A DNA stretch of 64,000 nucleotides. Source: Cyclobacteriaceae bacterium (lineage in GTDB: Bacteria; Bacteroidota; Bacteroidia; Cytophagales; Cyclobacteriaceae). The translations under genes and the position numbers were made by a program. Positions 62,418 to 64,000 of this stretch are shown here, piece by piece; the stretch's first letter is position 1; each line of letters starts with the position of its first letter. The notes beneath the pieces were generated by a model that did no database searches, had not been told where the DNA came from, and worked only from the letters and a program-made list of their open reading frames with translations. The DNA lies in NCBI GenBank assembly GCA_030584025.1, contig CP129487.1, positions 3,439,001-3,503,000 on the forward strand, in the 5' to 3' direction.

Positions 62418-63215
62418 ATGTCCAAAGGAGAGCGTAAACTACTGAAATCACTTTTATCAATCGTGATTCTTGTTGGAACAACTCTCTTGTTCTCCAATTG
62501 TGAGAATAACGAAATCTTTACAGGATCAACCAAATGCTTACCGACCCAGTTTCCCTTCGAAGAAGAAGAGGGAATTATGACGGCAAGCTACGATATAAGA
62601 AACCGATTGGCAGGGGTAAACTATACGTTTACTGATGATGACGATTTCTCATTCACCAGCATTCGTACATACAGTAACGATGATAAACTAACGCGCATAA
62701 ATTTTTATGTGAATGGAAATATTGCAGATGACTTTGTTCAGATAACCCATGCAACTGACACCATAAAAGAGCAGTTCTATCGGTCGAGTAGTTCCATTGA
62801 GAACCTGCAATCCTATCGCTATTACTTTTTGGACTCAAATGATAAGGTTATCAGTTTCGCGGAGCGAAGCAACAGTAATAATTTTGCCAAGGGCGACTCA
62901 ACCGTTTACACCTATACAGGCAAAAACATTACGCTGGTGAGCATGTACAATGAACTGGAAGAACTGGAAGAAAGCTACGAAATTGAATATGACGACAAGA
63001 AAAATCCATACTTCGAAACCAAGTTCAGTGGGGAAGAATACTTGTTTAGCATCTGGAACCTGAGTGAAAACAACCCTGTAAGTATTAAACATGTTCAATC
63101 CGGAGACATCACTACTTACACATATACCTTTTCAGAAAAAGGTTTCTTGTTAACCCGCCAATCGAGTGCACTTGCCGTAACAGGCGAGTTTAAGTACAAC
63201 TGTGACGTAGATTAA
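62418..63215 (+). CDS. hypothetical lipoprotein, beta-rich
   Basis: A 265-residue lipoprotein: signal peptide with a basic start (MSKGERKLLKS) and lipobox SNC. The mature part opens with ENNEIFTGSTK and is beta-rich, with repeated hairpins (FTDDDDFSFTSIRTYSNDDK; DSTVYTYTGKNITLVSMYN) that resemble RHS-like or YD-type short strands. No family is recognised. I chose the ATG at 62418 because it gives a normal lipoprotein signal; the one at 62361 adds a second hydrophobic stretch. It follows glmS. Confidence 0.7.
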   Translation: MSKGERKLLKSLLSIVILVGTTLLFSNCENNEIFTGSTKCLPTQFPFEEEEGIMTASYDIRNRLAGVNYTFTDDDDFSFTSIRTYSNDDKLTRINFYVNGNIADDFVQITHATDTIKEQFYRSSSSIENLQSYRYYFLDSNDKVISFAERSNSNNFAKGDSTVYTYTGKNITLVSMYNELEELEESYEIEYDDKKNPYFETKFSGEEYLFSIWNLSENNPVSIKHVQSGDITTYTYTFSEKGFLLTRQSSALAVTGEFKYNCDVD

Positions 63216-63251
63216 CTGATCTGACTCAGCTAATCACTGGGATAAGTTTAA

Positions 63252-63914
63252 TCACCCCATCAAATACTCCCGCTTCAATAACGGGCACACTTTGTAGCGT
63301 TCATCGTGTGTATCTTCATACACCGCTTCCAGCAACTCGTACACATGTTTGATGCCGATTAAACCGCACCACTCAAACGGTCCATGCGGATAGTTGGTGC
63401 CCCATTTCATGGCCTGGTCAATATCTTCGCGTGAAGCAGTCCCTTCCTGAACGGTGTAATATGCTTCGTTAATAATCATGCAAATGATGCGCGGTGTGAC
63501 TAATCCCACTCGGTCTTCTACCAACAAAAAGTCGGTACCCAACTTATCGCATAAGCTTTTTAGATTCACCACATCAGCAGGATGCAGTACGCTTACCTCC
63601 AACACCGAACGGTTTACAAAAGTGGGTAAACCATTAAAACCAAACAGGTTTGCCTTGATCTTGTGATCGGATAGACTGAAAAGCTCTGCCAGTGAAAGTT
63701 TGGCGGTATTTACAAATACGTTTGCCTCCTTTTCTGCATAGATTTCAGCTTGAAAAGGCTCTTCATCCAAAATAAAATCAAACACCAGGTCGCTACCGGA
63801 AACAAAACGTTCAGCCTCCCGATGGTCCTGCTCAAAGGTATACGCGTGCTGATCGCCAAATTTAAGCTTGCATTCTTCAAGATTTATCGGGTCACCGATC
63901 ACTAAAATGTTCAT
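63252..63914 (-). CDS. 3-hydroxyacyl-CoA dehydrogenase-like protein
   Basis: A 220-residue protein. The C-terminal half (about 110-215) has the 3HCDH C-terminal domain motifs DRVGLVTPRIICMIINEAYY and ASREDIDQAMKWGTNYPHGP followed by EWCGLIGI. The N-terminal half has only a weak Rossmann start (ILVIGDPINLEE) and lacks the GxGxxG motif, so NAD binding is doubtful. It is shorter than the full enzyme (about 280-300). A structural or regulatory role in CoA-ester metabolism is possible. It is convergent with the hypothetical lipoprotein gene. Confidence 0.8.
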   Translation of the reverse strand: MNILVIGDPINLEECKLKFGDQHAYTFEQDHREAERFVSGSDLVFDFILDEEPFQAEIYAEKEANVFVNTAKLSLAELFSLSDHKIKANLFGFNGLPTFVNRSVLEVSVLHPADVVNLKSLCDKLGTDFLLVEDRVGLVTPRIICMIINEAYYTVQEGTASREDIDQAMKWGTNYPHGPFEWCGLIGIKHVYELLEAVYEDTHDERYKVCPLLKREYLMG

Positions 63915-63966
63915 GATTCACGTACTTTGAGCCGTTGCTAAATTAATGTTTTAAAAATCATCCCTT

Positions 63967-64000
63967 ATGTCAAAAACCGTTATTTATTCCGACCAGGCAC
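63967..64000 (+). CDS. ridA: start of a probable RidA family protein (partial)
   Basis: The last 34 bases hold an ATG and eleven codons, MSKTVIYSDQA, which match the start of RidA (enamine/imine deaminase) proteins, where APxPxGPYSQA follows. The frame runs off the window. It is divergent from the 3-hydroxyacyl-CoA dehydrogenase-like gene. Confidence 0.55.
   Translation, partial: MSKTVIYSDQA

Noticed and set aside
1..64000. CRISPR arrays, tRNA or rRNA genes, insertion sequences
   Set aside because: I looked for regular direct repeats with spacers, tRNA-like arms and transposase reading frames and saw none; a profile search would be the decisive test.

Overview
This window comes from a bacterium of the phylum Bacteroidota, most likely order Cytophagales. 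The sequence supports this in several ways: a PorZ-type type IX secretion protein with its own C-terminal sorting domain, a DUF4270 lipoprotein between a stand-alone GT5 protein and glmS, the gene order purH-mreBCD-mrdA-rodA, several upstream boxes matching the Bacteroidota -7 element TAnnTTTG, and a general lack of Shine-Dalgarno sequences. The family or genus cannot be fixed from the sequence alone. Genes are densely packed on both strands, and no stretch longer than 300 bases lacks a gene. I saw no rRNA, tRNA, CRISPR array, insertion sequence or prophage.

Layout. 1-9.6 kb: the end of an unknown gene, a divergent TPK-like protein, a hydrolase-prmC pair facing ribD, then a compact run ribD-cupin-hicB-hicA-fRMsr that carries a toxin-antitoxin module. 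Next come a secreted repeat protein, a Tat-exported HisC-like aminotransferase, a fatty acid desaturase and psd. 9.6-14.9 kb: glutamate dehydrogenase with a clear terminator, cdsA with a CPBP protease, dusB and a drug/metabolite exporter. 14.9-22.1 kb: purH followed by the cell-elongation operon mreB-mreC-mreD-mrdA-rodA. 22-30 kb: a hypothetical protein, ferredoxin, thymidine kinase without its usual zinc cysteines, PorZ, a small lipoprotein, an AT-rich TlpA-like protein, a frameshifted membrane protein gene, a GroES-like protein and a Uma2 protein.

30-45 kb is accessory in character: hemerythrin and diheme cytochrome c facing an AraC regulator, a large FtsX-type permease, a MATE exporter, a run of small-molecule or stress-type proteins (VOC, DUF1801, VOC, tandem AHSA1), a second AT-rich TlpA lipoprotein, a diheme cytochrome/beta-helix lipoprotein pair and an acyltransferase. 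45-50 kb holds isolated genes separated by dispersed intergenic repeats. 50-64 kb: an FAD monooxygenase with Crp/Fnr and AraC regulators, an M28 peptidase, acyl-CoA dehydrogenase, a YugP-like protease, a flippase-like protein, panD-panC, the GT5-DUF4270-glmS operon, a 3-hydroxyacyl-CoA dehydrogenase-like protein and the first codons of a probable ridA.

Most of the window is ordinary core genome: envelope synthesis, cofactors, purines and amino acid metabolism. The points that most deserve a second look are a 21-bp palindromic insertion read in frame inside the fRMsr gene, the single-base frameshift near 28160, the thymidine kinase without zinc ligands, the TA module inside a housekeeping operon, the hemerythrin/cytochrome/AraC locus with repeated operator-like sites, and a family of intergenic inverted repeats. 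I did not find a convincing new defence or biosynthetic system.
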